Assembly: GCA_027673765.1 (NCBI GenBank)
Contig: JAQDWB010000007.1
Span: 105,625 to 153,708, forward strand
Reading direction: 5' to 3'
DNA from: Coriobacteriaceae bacterium AM113-163
GTDB lineage: Bacteria > Actinomycetota > Coriobacteriia > Coriobacteriales > Coriobacteriaceae
Length of the DNA stretch: 48,084 nucleotides
In this document: one piece after another, positions 8,493-17,893 of the stretch
How the letters are laid out: each line of letters starts with the position of its first letter
How positions within the stretch are numbered: position 1 is the stretch's first letter
Made by a program: the position numbers and the translations under genes
Notes under the pieces: generated by a model
Seen by the model: the letters and a program-made list of their open reading frames with translations, nothing else
The model's database searches: none
Told to the model about the DNA's origin: nothing

Positions 8493-9428
8493 TTATGCGT
8501 CCTTCATCTTGACGTCGAGGGCGTCGCGCAGACCGTCACCCAGCAGGGTGAAGGCGAGCACCGTCGAGAGAATTGCCAGACCGGGCATGATCATCATCCA
8601 GGGAGCAGTCAGAAGATACTGCTGACCGTCCTGAATCATGGAGCCCCACGAAGGCGTAGGCGGGATAACGCCCATGCCGAGGAAGGACAGGGCAGACTCG
8701 GTCAGAATAGCGCCACCAATGTTCATGGTCGCATAGACCACGATAGAAGCAACGGAGTTCGGGAAGATATGGCGCATAACGATACGCGCATCGGATGCAC
8801 CCATAGCGCGAGCGGCGTCAACATAATCGTTCTCTTTGACCGTTAGGATCGCAGATCGGAAGACACGGGCAATCGAGGGCCAGCCGAGAATGCCGATGGC
8901 GATAAAGACATTCTGAAGACCACGACCGATAACGGCAATCATGGCAACAACGAACAGCACGTACGGGAACGCCAGGAAGATGTCCGCACAGCGCATGATG
9001 ATCGTATCCCAGATGCCGCCATAGAAACCGGCCAGGGCGCCCATGACCAGACCGATCACCGTAGAGATGGCGGTGGCCATAATACCGACGGAAAGCGAAA
9101 CGCGTGCACCGTAGATAACACGGACGAGAATGTCACGACCAAGAGAGTCGGTGCCAAACGGGTGCTCGGCACACGGAGCCAGCAGCGAAGTCTCGGCCAT
9201 GGTGGTCGAGTCAGAAGCCGTAGGAGAGCCGAGCCAGGGCTTAGCCCACAGATCGGCGGTCAGGGCGACCACAACAACGATGATGATCCAGCAGACACCG
9301 ATAACGGCGAGCTTGTTCTTACGAAGACGCTTAAAAGCGTCGCCCCACAGCGTGCGGGACTTGGCGGGAGCAGATGCGGCCTTGGTGGCGGTAGCCTGCT
9401 CCTGAGACTGAGAATCAGTTTCCTGCAT
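8493..9428 (-). CDS. oppC: Oligopeptide ABC transporter permease OppC
   Basis: A 311-residue inner-membrane permease. A polar N-terminal tail of about 40 residues precedes the first helix (about 41-62), and then comes the OppC_N-type segment and the binding-protein-dependent transport domain. About six membrane spans are visible. The coupling loop around DAARAMGASDARI (EAA motif) should contact OppD/OppF. GGGAGG precedes the ATG at 9428, 14 bases after oppB. Confidence 0.92.
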   Translation of the reverse strand: MQETDSQSQEQATATKAASAPAKSRTLWGDAFKRLRKNKLAVIGVCWIIIVVVVALTADLWAKPWLGSPTASDSTTMAETSLLAPCAEHPFGTDSLGRDILVRVIYGARVSLSVGIMATAISTVIGLVMGALAGFYGGIWDTIIMRCADIFLAFPYVLFVVAMIAVIGRGLQNVFIAIGILGWPSIARVFRSAILTVKENDYVDAARAMGASDARIVMRHIFPNSVASIVVYATMNIGGAILTESALSFLGMGVIPPTPSWGSMIQDGQQYLLTAPWMMIMPGLAILSTVLAFTLLGDGLRDALDVKMKDA

Positions 9429-9442
9429 GAGACGTACCTCCC

Positions 9443-10480
9443 TTAGGCCTTATCCGACGGACCGCCAAGGCGGATGCGCGGGTCGAGGAATGCATAGCTA
9501 ATGTCGACGAGCAGGTTGATCACCATAACGACGACAACAATGAGCGTAACGCCGCCCATAACGATGGGCCAGTCGCGCATGCTAATGGCGCGGTAGACCT
9601 CGAAGCCGATGCCGGGCCAGTTAAAGACCGTCTCGGTCAGGATGGCGCCCGAAAGCATGCCGCCGAAGTCGACACCAATATAGGTAACGACGGGGATGAG
9701 TGCATTCTTAAGCGCATGCTTGATAATGATCGCGCGATTGGAGAGACCCTTGGCCTTTGCCGTACGGATGTAATCCTGGTTCATGACGTCAAGCAGCTGC
9801 GAGCGCATAATGCGGGCGGCATAAGCGGTCGAAACCGAAGCCAGCGTAATGGTCGGAAGCACATAGTGCATCCAATCCTGATACTGAGAGCTGGAACCGC
9901 CGGCACCCGAGATCGGCATGGAGAATGCACCGCCCGTGGCGTCCTTGAGAATGACGCCAAAGAACAGCTGCAGCAACATACCGAGCCAGAAGGCCGGGAC
10001 GGCAACGAGAATCGACGTGGTGAGCGTTACCAAAATATCCCAGAAGGAATAACGCTTAACCGCCGAAATGATACCCGCACCGATACCCATGATTGCCTCG
10101 AGCACGATGGCGCACGCGGCAAGTTTGACCGTATACGGATACTTCTGGGCAAAGATTTCCGTAACCGGCAGCTTGCGCTGGTACGAATTGCCCAGATCGC
10201 CATGAAGCAGGCCGTTCATGTAATACAAGTAACGGTCCACGAGCGACGTTTGAACGGGGTCGCCGTTCTCGTCAAGGATCGCGTTGCCGTCCTCGTCCGT
10301 CTGGACCAGGTGATAGCGAACGCGAAGCTGAAGCTCCACCTCGGGGGACAGAGCCTTGTCTCCACCGATCAGCTTGATCGGATCTCCCGGCACGATATTC
10401 TGGAGGGCGAACAGAATCAGCGTAACGCCCAAAAACACCGGGATGAACTGAAGCACACGTTTAACGATGTACTTACCCAT
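9443..10480 (-). CDS. oppB: Oligopeptide ABC transporter permease OppB
   Basis: A 345-residue permease that pairs with OppC. The N-terminal helix (RVLQFIPVFLGVTLILFALQ region) and PGDP motif are typical of OppB/DppB. A periplasmic stretch with an insertion around residues 50-80 follows, then the transport domain with EAA-like loop TAKAKGLSNRAI. Start ATG at 10480 follows GGGGAG. It is separated from oppA by a 157-base gap containing a hairpin. Confidence 0.92.
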   Translation of the reverse strand: MGKYIVKRVLQFIPVFLGVTLILFALQNIVPGDPIKLIGGDKALSPEVELQLRVRYHLVQTDEDGNAILDENGDPVQTSLVDRYLYYMNGLLHGDLGNSYQRKLPVTEIFAQKYPYTVKLAACAIVLEAIMGIGAGIISAVKRYSFWDILVTLTTSILVAVPAFWLGMLLQLFFGVILKDATGGAFSMPISGAGGSSSQYQDWMHYVLPTITLASVSTAYAARIMRSQLLDVMNQDYIRTAKAKGLSNRAIIIKHALKNALIPVVTYIGVDFGGMLSGAILTETVFNWPGIGFEVYRAISMRDWPIVMGGVTLIVVVVMVINLLVDISYAFLDPRIRLGGPSDKA

Positions 10481-10510
10481 ACCACTCCCCTATCTAGGGA
10501 TTAACCTAAA

Positions 10511-10540
10511 TGGGATGCCGATCGCCAGACCGGCATCCCA
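10511..10540 (-). terminator. Intercistronic hairpin between oppA and oppB
   Basis: A perfect 10-bp stem (TGGGATGCCG with CGGCATCCCA) and a 10-base loop, followed on the minus strand by only three T. It fits a partial terminator or RNA-stabilising hairpin that would keep binding-protein mRNA above permease mRNA. That role is inference. Confidence 0.55.
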
Positions 10541-10637
10541 AAATTACCATCAGCCAGTTTACCCCAGGTTAGGGAGAACTGTATGTTTCCCATGAGGTCT
10601 ACGTAAATACTTGACCCTCACGGAAGCTGCAAAACCC

Positions 10638-12314
10638 TTAGGCGAGCTCGGCGGTACCCAAATCGGCGTGCTTCTGCGGATCAACATAGAGATGCTTGAC
10701 GCGGTCAGAGCCAGCGATGGTGTGCGTGTAGAACATCACCGGGATAACCGGGCAGTCAGCAGCGACCATGGCGTCGGCCTCCCGCATCTTGGCGATGCGC
10801 TCCTCGTCATCAACCGTGGTGCGGGCCTCGTCGACCTTGGCATCGAACTCGGGGTTACTGTAACCGGAGCGGTTGTCGCCACCGAGGGAGTCGGAGTGGA
10901 ACAGCGGGTACAGGAAGTTGTCCATGATCGGGTAATCGGCGATCCAGCCCAGACGGCCGAACTGATAGTTGAAGTTCTGATACTGCTCGAGCAGGGCAGA
11001 CCACTCAGGGGTATCGGAGACAGCGGTAACGCCAACCTTGGCGAGGTCGCCGATGATGGACTCCATGATCTCCTTGTGACCACCGTCCTGGTTGTAGGAA
11101 AGGGTCACGCTAATGCCACGATCGCCGTTAGCGCCAGCGGGAGCGACCTTGTCGAGGTACTCGTTAGCCTTGTCGACGTCATAGGCGCAGAACTCCCATG
11201 CGCCCTCCTTGTAGCCGGCGATTCCCGGAGGAACAATACCGTCGGCGGGGGTACGGGTACCCTTGAAGATGGTCTTGCAGATGGCCTCACGGTTGATGGC
11301 CAGGGAGATGCCCTTGCGCAGGTCGGCGTTATTGAACGGCTCGGCCGTGGTGTTGCAGGTCAGATAGTACGTGGAAGGCTCGGCACCGAGCAGCATATGC
11401 TCGCCGTCACCCATGGTGTAGCCGTCCTTGGACTCGCCACGGTCCTTCTTGGCGGCGTCGATCTGAGCAACGGGAACGTCGCAGACATCGAGGTTACCGG
11501 CCTGGAACTCCTTGTAAGCGGTCTCCATGTCCTTGATGACCTGGAAGTGGATGCCATCGATCTTGGCCTTGTCGCCATAGTAATCGTCAAACTTCTTGAG
11601 GTTGATCTCCTGGCCATCCTCCCACTTACCGTCCATCATGAACGGGCCGTTACCGACCGGGGCAAGGTAGAAGCTCTTGACATCGGACTCGGCGCACTCG
11701 GGAACCGGGGACAGAGCCGGGTGAGAGGCGACGAAGGGGAAGTCGGCGTAAGCGGAAGACAGCTTGACGACGAGGGTCTCATCGTCGGGGCAAGTAACAC
11801 CGCTGAGCTCGGTAGCGTTGCCGGCAAGCAGATCGTCATAGCCCTCAACCATGGAAAGGTGATAGGAGACCTCGGAAGGGCCGTACTCGGTGGCGATGGC
11901 CGACTTGGTGTTGACTAGACGCTCCCAACCGAGCTTGAAGGACTTGGAGGTAACGTCGTCACCGTTGTGGAACTTAGCCTTCTTGATCTTGAAGGTGAAC
12001 TCGGTGGCGTCGTCGTTAGCCTCAAAGGACTCGCAAGCCAGCGGAACGATCTCGCCCTTCTCGGGGTCGTACTCCGTCAGAGCGTCGAAGAGCTGGTACT
12101 CGACCTGAGTGCCCTGATCCTCCTGGACGTTGTAGGGGTCGATGCAGACCGGGTTGTTGATGTAGAAGTTCAGCGTCGAACCGGACTCAGAACCGGAAGC
12201 GTCGCCGCCCTTCTTGCCGCATGCGGCAAGAAAAGCCATGGAGCTCGCAGCGAGGGTGCCGCCAACAAAGGCGCGACGACCCATAACGGGCTGGTGGAAC
12301 ATAGAATCAGCCAT
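10638..12314 (-). CDS. oppA: Peptide-binding lipoprotein OppA (Tat-type signal)
   Basis: A 558-residue family-5 extracellular solute-binding protein that captures peptides for OppBCDF. The N-terminus has twin arginines in GRRAFVGG (Arg13, Arg14), a hydrophobic stretch, and the lipobox LAAC with Cys32, so export as a folded, lipid-anchored protein through the Tat route is likely. Family features follow, including a peptide-binding-type core with YEFNLKK-like segments. The ATG at 12314 is chosen because AAGGAGG stands eight bases upstream; an upstream in-frame extension lacks this. First gene of the opp operon. Confidence 0.92.
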   Translation of the reverse strand: MADSMFHQPVMGRRAFVGGTLAASSMAFLAACGKKGGDASGSESGSTLNFYINNPVCIDPYNVQEDQGTQVEYQLFDALTEYDPEKGEIVPLACESFEANDDATEFTFKIKKAKFHNGDDVTSKSFKLGWERLVNTKSAIATEYGPSEVSYHLSMVEGYDDLLAGNATELSGVTCPDDETLVVKLSSAYADFPFVASHPALSPVPECAESDVKSFYLAPVGNGPFMMDGKWEDGQEINLKKFDDYYGDKAKIDGIHFQVIKDMETAYKEFQAGNLDVCDVPVAQIDAAKKDRGESKDGYTMGDGEHMLLGAEPSTYYLTCNTTAEPFNNADLRKGISLAINREAICKTIFKGTRTPADGIVPPGIAGYKEGAWEFCAYDVDKANEYLDKVAPAGANGDRGISVTLSYNQDGGHKEIMESIIGDLAKVGVTAVSDTPEWSALLEQYQNFNYQFGRLGWIADYPIMDNFLYPLFHSDSLGGDNRSGYSNPEFDAKVDEARTTVDDEERIAKMREADAMVAADCPVIPVMFYTHTIAGSDRVKHLYVDPQKHADLGTAELA

Positions 12315-12410
12315 GCCATCCTCCTTATGAGATAGGACAAAGTGAATTCGGCCGGGCAACGTCGAGACAGCCCAATCGAACCATTCAAACGCGGTCCGCT
12401 GTTATGGCTG

Positions 12411-12439
12411 GTTATGCAATGCGGGCCAACGTTTTGCAA
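12411..12439 (-). promoter_or_regulatory. Probable oppA promoter
   Basis: On the minus strand TTGCAA (12434-12439) is 17 bases from CATAAC (12411-12416), about 97 bases before the oppA start. AACGTT (12428-12433) sits immediately downstream of the -35 box and resembles half of the AAAACGTTTT palindrome seen upstream of gapA. Confidence 0.5.
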
Positions 12440-12552
12440 TACAGTAGCGCATTTTATGCACGATTTGGGGCTAATTCCGGTTAACGGTCGAGAATTTCTT
12501 TAGTTGGGCGAAGTATGTGGGGATATTTTGACTCTGTTACAAGTCTGTAAAC

Positions 12553-12583
12553 AAAAAGGGCCCCGCACATACGGGACCCTTTA
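12553..12583 (-). terminator. Terminator after secG
   Basis: On the minus strand AAAGGGTCCCG pairs with CGGGGCCCTTT (one mismatch) around a six-base loop, followed by TTGTTT. It ends the glycolysis-secG transcription direction before oppA. Confidence 0.8.
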
Positions 12584-12604
12584 CAAACGTATAAACGCCG
12601 ATGC

Positions 12605-12859
12605 TTAGTAGCCGACGATGCCCTGCGGGAAGAAGAACATGCACAGAACGACACACACGGCAAAAACGACGGCCATAATTACCGTCAGGCGATCGAGGTT
12701 CTGCTCCATGACGCCCGTGGCAGAGCTGGAGTTATACAGCGAGCTAGCGATCATATCCGAAACGCCGGTACCCTTACCGGAATGCATCAGAACGAGAATC
12801 GTCAGTGCCACGGCAGAAACAGCCCAAACGACAAACAGAAGAATCTGGAACGGACCCAT
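12605..12859 (-). CDS. secG: Preprotein translocase subunit SecG
   Basis: An 84-residue membrane protein with two hydrophobic helices (about 5-24 and 58-77) and the loop HSGKGTGVSD, typical of SecG, the small accessory subunit of the SecYEG channel. AAGGAG precedes the ATG at 12859. A terminator (12964-12997) separates it from gpmI, so it either has its own promoter in 12860-12963 or relies on read-through. The location after gapA-pgk-tpiA is common in Gram-positive bacteria. Confidence 0.92.
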   Translation of the reverse strand: MGPFQILLFVVWAVSAVALTILVLMHSGKGTGVSDMIASSLYNSSSATGVMEQNLDRLTVIMAVVFAVCVVLCMFFFPQGIVGY

Positions 12860-12963
12860 AGATAAGCTCCTTAATAGAACAATTCAAACTCCAGTACTGT
12901 ACCACAACCCCCAACACTCCCCCACCTGCCATTTAGGGACGGGGTAGAAATGGCAGAAATACC

Positions 12964-12997
12964 AAAAAAGGGGGTCGTCCGAATTTGGGCAACCCCC
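12964..12997 (-). terminator. Terminator after gpmI
   Basis: On the minus strand GGGGGT pairs with ACCCCC (12970-12975 with 12992-12997), the stem continues partly inside, and six T follow (12964-12969). Confidence 0.75.
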
Positions 12998-13024
12998 TCG
13001 CATGAAAACGCTTGGAGTTTTCAC

Positions 13025-14578
13025 TTAGGCCTCGGTGGCGAGCACGCGGCCCGTCATCTCGGCGGAAGGCTCAATACCAGCCATGGTGAGCATGGTCGGA
13101 GCGATATCGGAGAGACGGCCGTCCTCGATACCGGTGAGCTGTGCCTTCTCATTAACGATGATGAACGGCACGCGGTTGGTGGTATGGGCCGTAAACGGAT
13201 GCTTGGAACCGTCGGAAGCAACGTCAAACATGTGATCGGCGTTGCCATGGTCGGCGGTAATCAGCGCAAAGCCACCCTTGGCGAGAATCGCCGGGACAAC
13301 CTTGGACAAAGCATCGTCAACAGCCTCGACGGCCTTAACGGCCGCGTCGAAGACACCGGTGTGACCAACCATGTCGCAGTTCGCGAAGTTCACGATGTAG
13401 AAATCAGCGCGATCCTCGTTGATTGCGGCGACGAGCTTCTCGGTAACCTCGGGAGCGCTCATCTCGGGCTGCAGATCGTAGGTAGCGACCTTGGGAGAAG
13501 CGACGAGCACGCGCTCCTCGCCCTCCTTGGGCTCCTCGATGCCGCCGTTGAGGAAGAACGTCACGTGGGCGTACTTCTCGGTCTCGGCGGTGTGCAGCTG
13601 CTTCAGGCCATTGGCGGCGATAACGTCGGCCAGGACGTTCTCGGGGAACGTCTTGGGGAAGGCGACCTCGACGTCAAACGTCGGATCGTACTCGGTCATC
13701 GTCACAAAGTGCGAAAGCTTGATCTGCTCGCGCTCAAAGCCGTCGAACTCCTTGTCCGTGAACACGCGGGTCATCTGACGAGCGCGGTCGGGACGGAAGT
13801 TGAAGAAGATGGCCGCGTCGCCCTCGTGGATGCCCTCGTTGTGGGCAGCGAAGGGCTCGACGAACTCATCGCCGCGCGGATCCTTCTCGTAGTAGGCCTT
13901 GATACCGGCCACGGGGTCGGTATCGGCATCGGACGCGTTGACCATGACATCGTAGGCACGCTGGATGCGCTCCCAACGGTTATCGCGGTCCATGGCCCAA
14001 TAACGGCCCGAAACGGTGGCAACGCGAGCGTCGCAACCGGTCTCCTCGGAGATCTTAGCCAGGAAGGCGCAGAACTCGCTCATGAAGCCGGCACCGGACT
14101 GCGGGTCGACATCGCGGCCATCCATAAAGGCGTGGACGCGAACGGTCTTGACGCCATGCTGGGCAGCCATCTTGACCAGGGCCTCGACGTGGTTCATGTG
14201 AGAATGAACGCCGCCGGGGCTCATAAGGCCCATGAGGTGGAGAGTCTTGCCGTCAGCCTTGACGTCGTCCATAGCCTTGACGAAGACCTCGTTCTTGGCG
14301 ATGGAGCCGTCCTTGATAGCGTTGTTGATGCGCGAAAGCTCCTGGAACACGATGCGGCCGGCACCGATGTTGAGGTGGCCTACCTCGGAGTTGCCCATCT
14401 GACCGTCGGGAAGGCCCACGTCCTCGCCCGAAGCGCCGAGTGTGGTGTGGGGATACTGAGCGTACAGGCTATCAAGGAAGGGCGTCTTGGCAGCGGCGAC
14501 GGCGTTCTCGCCATCGGCCGGAGCCAAACCACAACCGTCCATGATGATCAGGAGTGCAGGAAGATGACGCTGTGCCAT
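13025..14578 (-). CDS. gpmI: 2,3-bisphosphoglycerate-independent phosphoglycerate mutase
   Basis: A 517-residue cytoplasmic enzyme interconverting 3- and 2-phosphoglycerate with two metal ions. The N-terminal metal site IIMDGCG (Asp14), the phospho-acceptor Ser64 in GQMGNSEVGH, the GRDVDP substrate loop and the C-terminal ADHGNAD metal motif are present. Length fits the family (about 510). Its ATG lies five bases after the tpiA stop, so it is in one operon with pgk and tpiA. Confidence 0.96.
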   Translation of the reverse strand: MAQRHLPALLIIMDGCGLAPADGENAVAAAKTPFLDSLYAQYPHTTLGASGEDVGLPDGQMGNSEVGHLNIGAGRIVFQELSRINNAIKDGSIAKNEVFVKAMDDVKADGKTLHLMGLMSPGGVHSHMNHVEALVKMAAQHGVKTVRVHAFMDGRDVDPQSGAGFMSEFCAFLAKISEETGCDARVATVSGRYWAMDRDNRWERIQRAYDVMVNASDADTDPVAGIKAYYEKDPRGDEFVEPFAAHNEGIHEGDAAIFFNFRPDRARQMTRVFTDKEFDGFEREQIKLSHFVTMTEYDPTFDVEVAFPKTFPENVLADVIAANGLKQLHTAETEKYAHVTFFLNGGIEEPKEGEERVLVASPKVATYDLQPEMSAPEVTEKLVAAINEDRADFYIVNFANCDMVGHTGVFDAAVKAVEAVDDALSKVVPAILAKGGFALITADHGNADHMFDVASDGSKHPFTAHTTNRVPFIIVNEKAQLTGIEDGRLSDIAPTMLTMAGIEPSAEMTGRVLATEA

Positions 14579-14583
14579 ATGTC

Positions 14584-15351
14584 CTACTCGCCTGCCTTAA
14601 CGACCATAGAGGCGAAGTCGGCAGCCTTGAGCGAAGCGCCACCCACGAGGGCGCCGTCAACGTCGGGCTTGGCGACGAGCTCGGCGATGTTGCCGGGCTT
14701 AGCGGAACCGCCGTAGAGAACGCGGATGCCGTTGGCGAGCTCCTCGCCGAACATCTCCTTGAGGGTCTCACGAATAGCGCCGCAGACCTCCTGAGCGTCC
14801 TCGGCGGTAGCGGTCTTGCCGGTGCCGATAGCCCAGATGGGCTCGTAGGCAACGACGACCTGCTTGGGGCAGGTGATCTCGAGACCCTCGAGACCAGCCT
14901 TGACCTGGTTCACGACGTGCTCGACATAGGTACCAGCCTCGCGGACCTCGAGGGACTCGCCACAGCAGAAGACGGGAACAAGACCGGCGGCAACGAGGGC
15001 CTTGGCCTTCTTATTCTGGTCCTCGTCGGTCTCGTGGAAGTAGTCGCGACGCTCGGAGTGACCGATGATGCAGTAGGTGCAGCCAGCGGACTTGAGCATG
15101 TCGCAAGAGGACTCACCGGTGAAGGCACCCTTGGCCTCCCAGTACACGTTCTGTGCACCGAGGGCGATGGGGGCAGCCTGAATGCGGTCATGAACCGTGG
15201 TGATGTCAATGGTCGGGGGGCAGACGATCACCTCGACGCCAGCCGGAACCTCGGGCAGAGCCTGAGCCAGCTCGTCGGCGAGCTTGGCAGCCTCGGCGAC
15301 GTCGTTGTTCATCTTCCAGTTACCAGCGATAAGAAGGGTGCGATTAGGCAT
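14584..15351 (-). CDS. tpiA: Triosephosphate isomerase
   Basis: A 255-residue TIM barrel converting dihydroxyacetone phosphate to glyceraldehyde-3-phosphate. The catalytic set is visible: Lys13 in GNWKMN, His in IIGHSERR (~98) and Glu in AYEPIWAIGTGK (~170), plus the phosphate-binding GGS near residue 216. The ATG at 15351 overlaps the pgk stop by eight bases (ATGCCTAA), and GGAGG precedes it inside pgk, which implies coupled translation. Confidence 0.97.
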   Translation of the reverse strand: MPNRTLLIAGNWKMNNDVAEAAKLADELAQALPEVPAGVEVIVCPPTIDITTVHDRIQAAPIALGAQNVYWEAKGAFTGESSCDMLKSAGCTYCIIGHSERRDYFHETDEDQNKKAKALVAAGLVPVFCCGESLEVREAGTYVEHVVNQVKAGLEGLEITCPKQVVVAYEPIWAIGTGKTATAEDAQEVCGAIRETLKEMFGEELANGIRVLYGGSAKPGNIAELVAKPDVDGALVGGASLKAADFASMVVKAGE

Positions 15352-16534
15352 CGAGAAGCGCCTCCACTCCGGGCAGGGCCTTACCCTCGACGAGCTCCAT
15401 GGAAGCGCCACCACCGGTGGAGATCCAGCTCATCTTGTCGGCCAGGTTGAACTTGTTGACAGCTGCGACGGAGTCGCCACCGCCGATGATCGAGGTGCAG
15501 TCGGCCTCGGCGACAGCCTCGGCGATAGCCTGGGTGCCGTGAGCGAAGTTGTCGAACTCGAAGACGCCCATGGGGCCGTTCCAGAACACGGTCTTGGCAC
15601 CCTTGACGGCCTCGGCGTAAAGCTCCTCGGTCTTGGGGCCGATGTCCATGCCCTCACGATCGTCGGGGATAGCGTCGGAAGCGACAACCTCGGGGACAGC
15701 GTCCTCGCCAAAGTGATCGGCAACGCGGTTGTCGATGGGGAGCAGGATCTTGACGCCCTTCTCCTCGGCCTTCTTGAGCATCTCGCCGGCGCGCTCGACC
15801 CAGTCCTCTTCCTTGAGGGACTGACCGACGGTCAGACCCTGAGCCAGGAAGAAGGTGTAGGCCATGCCGCCACCGATGATCAGGGTATCAGCGGAGTCGA
15901 TGAGGTGATCGAGAACGCCGATCTTGGAGGAAACCTTGGAACCGCCGACGATAGCGACGAAGGGGCGCTCGGGCTCGGCGAAGATGCCGGTCAGCGTGTC
16001 GACCTCCTTCTCGAGCAGGAAGCCGGCGACGGCAGGCAGGTAAGCGGCGGGGCCCACGACGGAACCCTGGGCGCGGTGAGCGGTGCCGAAGGCATCGAGA
16101 ACGAAGACGTCACCATAGGAAGCGAGCTTCTTGGCGATCTCGGGATCGTTCTTCTTCTCACGCTTGTCAAAACGGACGTTCTCGAGAACGAGGACCTTGC
16201 CCGGCTCGACGGCGGCAACAGCCTCAGCAGCCTTCTCGCCGTAGGTGTCGGCGACAAAGGCAACATCGAGACCAGAGAGCTCAGCGAGCTTCTTGGCGAC
16301 GGGCTCGAGGGACAGCTCGGACTGGAAGCCGGTGCCATCGGGACGGCCGAGGTGGCTCATGAGGATGACGCGAGCGTTGTGCTCAACGAGGTAGTTGATG
16401 GTGGGCAGGGCAGCCTTGATGCGGGTGGTATCGCCAACGACGCCATCCTTGATAGGCACGTTGAAGTCAACGCGGACGAGAACGCGCTTGCCGTCGACAT
16501 CGATGTCGCGGACGGTCTTCTTGGTAAAGGCCAT
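15344..16534 (-). CDS. pgk: Phosphoglycerate kinase
   Basis: A 396-residue glycolytic kinase making ATP from 1,3-bisphosphoglycerate. It has RVDFNVP (~21-27), the SHLGRP substrate motif (~61), and the C-terminal nucleotide site with GGGDSVAA and STGGGASME. The ATG at 16534 follows GAAAGG; longer in-frame starts are not supported. The gapA terminator (16588-16637) lies 54 bases upstream, so pgk-tpiA-gpmI expression depends on read-through or on a promoter within that gap. Confidence 0.97.
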   Translation of the reverse strand: MAFTKKTVRDIDVDGKRVLVRVDFNVPIKDGVVGDTTRIKAALPTINYLVEHNARVILMSHLGRPDGTGFQSELSLEPVAKKLAELSGLDVAFVADTYGEKAAEAVAAVEPGKVLVLENVRFDKREKKNDPEIAKKLASYGDVFVLDAFGTAHRAQGSVVGPAAYLPAVAGFLLEKEVDTLTGIFAEPERPFVAIVGGSKVSSKIGVLDHLIDSADTLIIGGGMAYTFFLAQGLTVGQSLKEEDWVERAGEMLKKAEEKGVKILLPIDNRVADHFGEDAVPEVVASDAIPDDREGMDIGPKTEELYAEAVKGAKTVFWNGPMGVFEFDNFAHGTQAIAEAVAEADCTSIIGGGDSVAAVNKFNLADKMSWISTGGGASMELVEGKALPGVEALLDA

Positions 16535-16587
16535 GTTTGCTTCTACCTTTCGTACGTGTCTGCCTCCCATTACGGCAGACGATTTCC

Positions 16588-16637
16588 TATAAAAAGGGCG
16601 CGACCCTAGGGTGTAAGCCCTATGAGGCCGCGCCCTT
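16588..16637 (-). terminator. Terminator between gapA and pgk
   Basis: On the minus strand AAGGGCGCG pairs with CGCGCCCTT (16629-16637 with 16594-16602), an inner stem contains CATAGGGC / CCCTAGG, and TTTTT follows. It would let gapA be transcribed at a higher level than pgk. Confidence 0.75.
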
Positions 16638-16674
16638 CTTTAGACGCTCAACGAGCTATTCGCTAAAAGCTAAA

Positions 16675-17700
16675 TTAAGCAACGAACTTCTCGAAGTACT
16701 TGATGGTGCGGACCATCTGAGAGGTGTAGGAGTTCTCGTTGTCGTACCAAGAGGTGACCTGAACGAGGGTCTGGCCGTTGCCGAGGTCAGAGCACATGGT
16801 CTGAGTGGCGTCGAAGATGGAGCCGTGGGTCTCGCCGATGATGTCGGTGGAGACGATGTCGTCCTCGTTGTAACCGAAGGTCTCGGAGATGGTGGAAGCG
16901 TAGGCCTTCATAGCGGCGTTGACCTCGTCGACGGTGACCTTCTTGTCAACGACAGCGTAGAGGTTGGTGATGGAGCCGGTCGGCGTCGGGACGCGCTGGG
17001 CGGCACCGATGAGCTTACCGTTGAGCTCGGGGAGAACCAGGCCGATAGCCTTGGCAGCACCGGTGGTGTTGGGGACGATGTTGACGGCGCAGGCGCGGCT
17101 ACGACGCTTGTTGCCCTTGCGCTGCGGGCCGTCGAGCGGCATCTGGTCGCCGGTCCAGGCGTGAATGGTGGTCATGATGCCGGACACGATGGGAGCGAAG
17201 TCGTTCAGACCCTTGGCCATCGGGGCGAGGCAGTTGGTGGTGCAGGAAGCAGCGGAGATGATGTTGTCCTCAGCGGTCAGCGTCTCGTGGTTGACGTTGT
17301 ACACGATGGTGGGCAGATCGCTGCCGGCCGGAGCGGAGATGACGACCTTCTTGGCGCCAGCGTTGATGTGGGCCTGAGCCTTAGCCTTGCTGGTGTAGAA
17401 GCCGGTGCACTCGAGAACGACGTCGACGTCGAGGTCGCCCCAAGGCAGGTTGTTGGCGTCGGCCTCCTTGTAGATCTTGATCTCCTTGCCGTCAACGGTG
17501 ATGGAATCCTCGCCAGCAACGACCTCGTGATCGCGAGCGTAGTTGCCCTGCGTGGAGTCGTACTTCAGCAGGTAAGCGAGCATATCGGGAGAGGTGAGGT
17601 CGTTGATAGCGACGATCTCGGAGCCCTCATGACCGAACATCTGACGGAAAGCCAGACGACCGATGCGACCGAAGCCGTTAATAGCAACCTTTACTGCCAT
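16675..17700 (-). CDS. gapA: Glyceraldehyde-3-phosphate dehydrogenase (NAD type)
   Basis: A 341-residue dehydrogenase oxidising and phosphorylating glyceraldehyde-3-phosphate. The NAD-binding loop is GFGRIGR (9-15) with Asp34 in INDLT, which favours NAD over NADP. The catalytic cysteine is Cys153 in SCTTNCLAP, and WYDNE sits near the C-terminus. AAGGAGA precedes the ATG at 17700. An AT-rich 190-base leader separates it from whiA, contains the palindrome TTAAAACGTTTTAA, and probably holds its promoter. Confidence 0.97.
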   Translation of the reverse strand: MAVKVAINGFGRIGRLAFRQMFGHEGSEIVAINDLTSPDMLAYLLKYDSTQGNYARDHEVVAGEDSITVDGKEIKIYKEADANNLPWGDLDVDVVLECTGFYTSKAKAQAHINAGAKKVVISAPAGSDLPTIVYNVNHETLTAEDNIISAASCTTNCLAPMAKGLNDFAPIVSGIMTTIHAWTGDQMPLDGPQRKGNKRRSRACAVNIVPNTTGAAKAIGLVLPELNGKLIGAAQRVPTPTGSITNLYAVVDKKVTVDEVNAAMKAYASTISETFGYNEDDIVSTDIIGETHGSIFDATQTMCSDLGNGQTLVQVTSWYDNENSYTSQMVRTIKYFEKFVA

Positions 17701-17834
17701 TGTGTCTCCTTTCGTAAGGCCCCCGCAAGCTACAGCGCCCGCCGTTGAGGCCCACAAACTAACCACTCGCCTAATATACCTTTTTTTTGACTTGAATTTC
17801 ACGAGAATGCTCGAAATTGAAAATCAAATTTACG

Positions 17835-17848
17835 TTAAAACGTTTTAA
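17835..17848. promoter_or_regulatory. Perfect 14-bp palindrome upstream of gapA (operator-like)
   Basis: TTAAAACGTTTTAA is a perfect palindrome with a central CG, the shape of LacI/CcpA-family operators. It lies about 135 bases before the gapA start and 46 bases before the end of whiA, in an AT-rich leader. A possible -10 (TATATT) lies nearer gapA, so the palindrome would be upstream of the promoter. Confidence 0.45.
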
Positions 17849-17893
17849 AGAATAAAATAGCAGCTAAATCCGTATATAAGTCGATACTTTAAA

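Noticed and set aside
12950..14716. Long plus-strand frame opposite gpmI
   Set aside because: It is fully antisense to an intact glycolytic enzyme with all catalytic motifs and shows no family signature.
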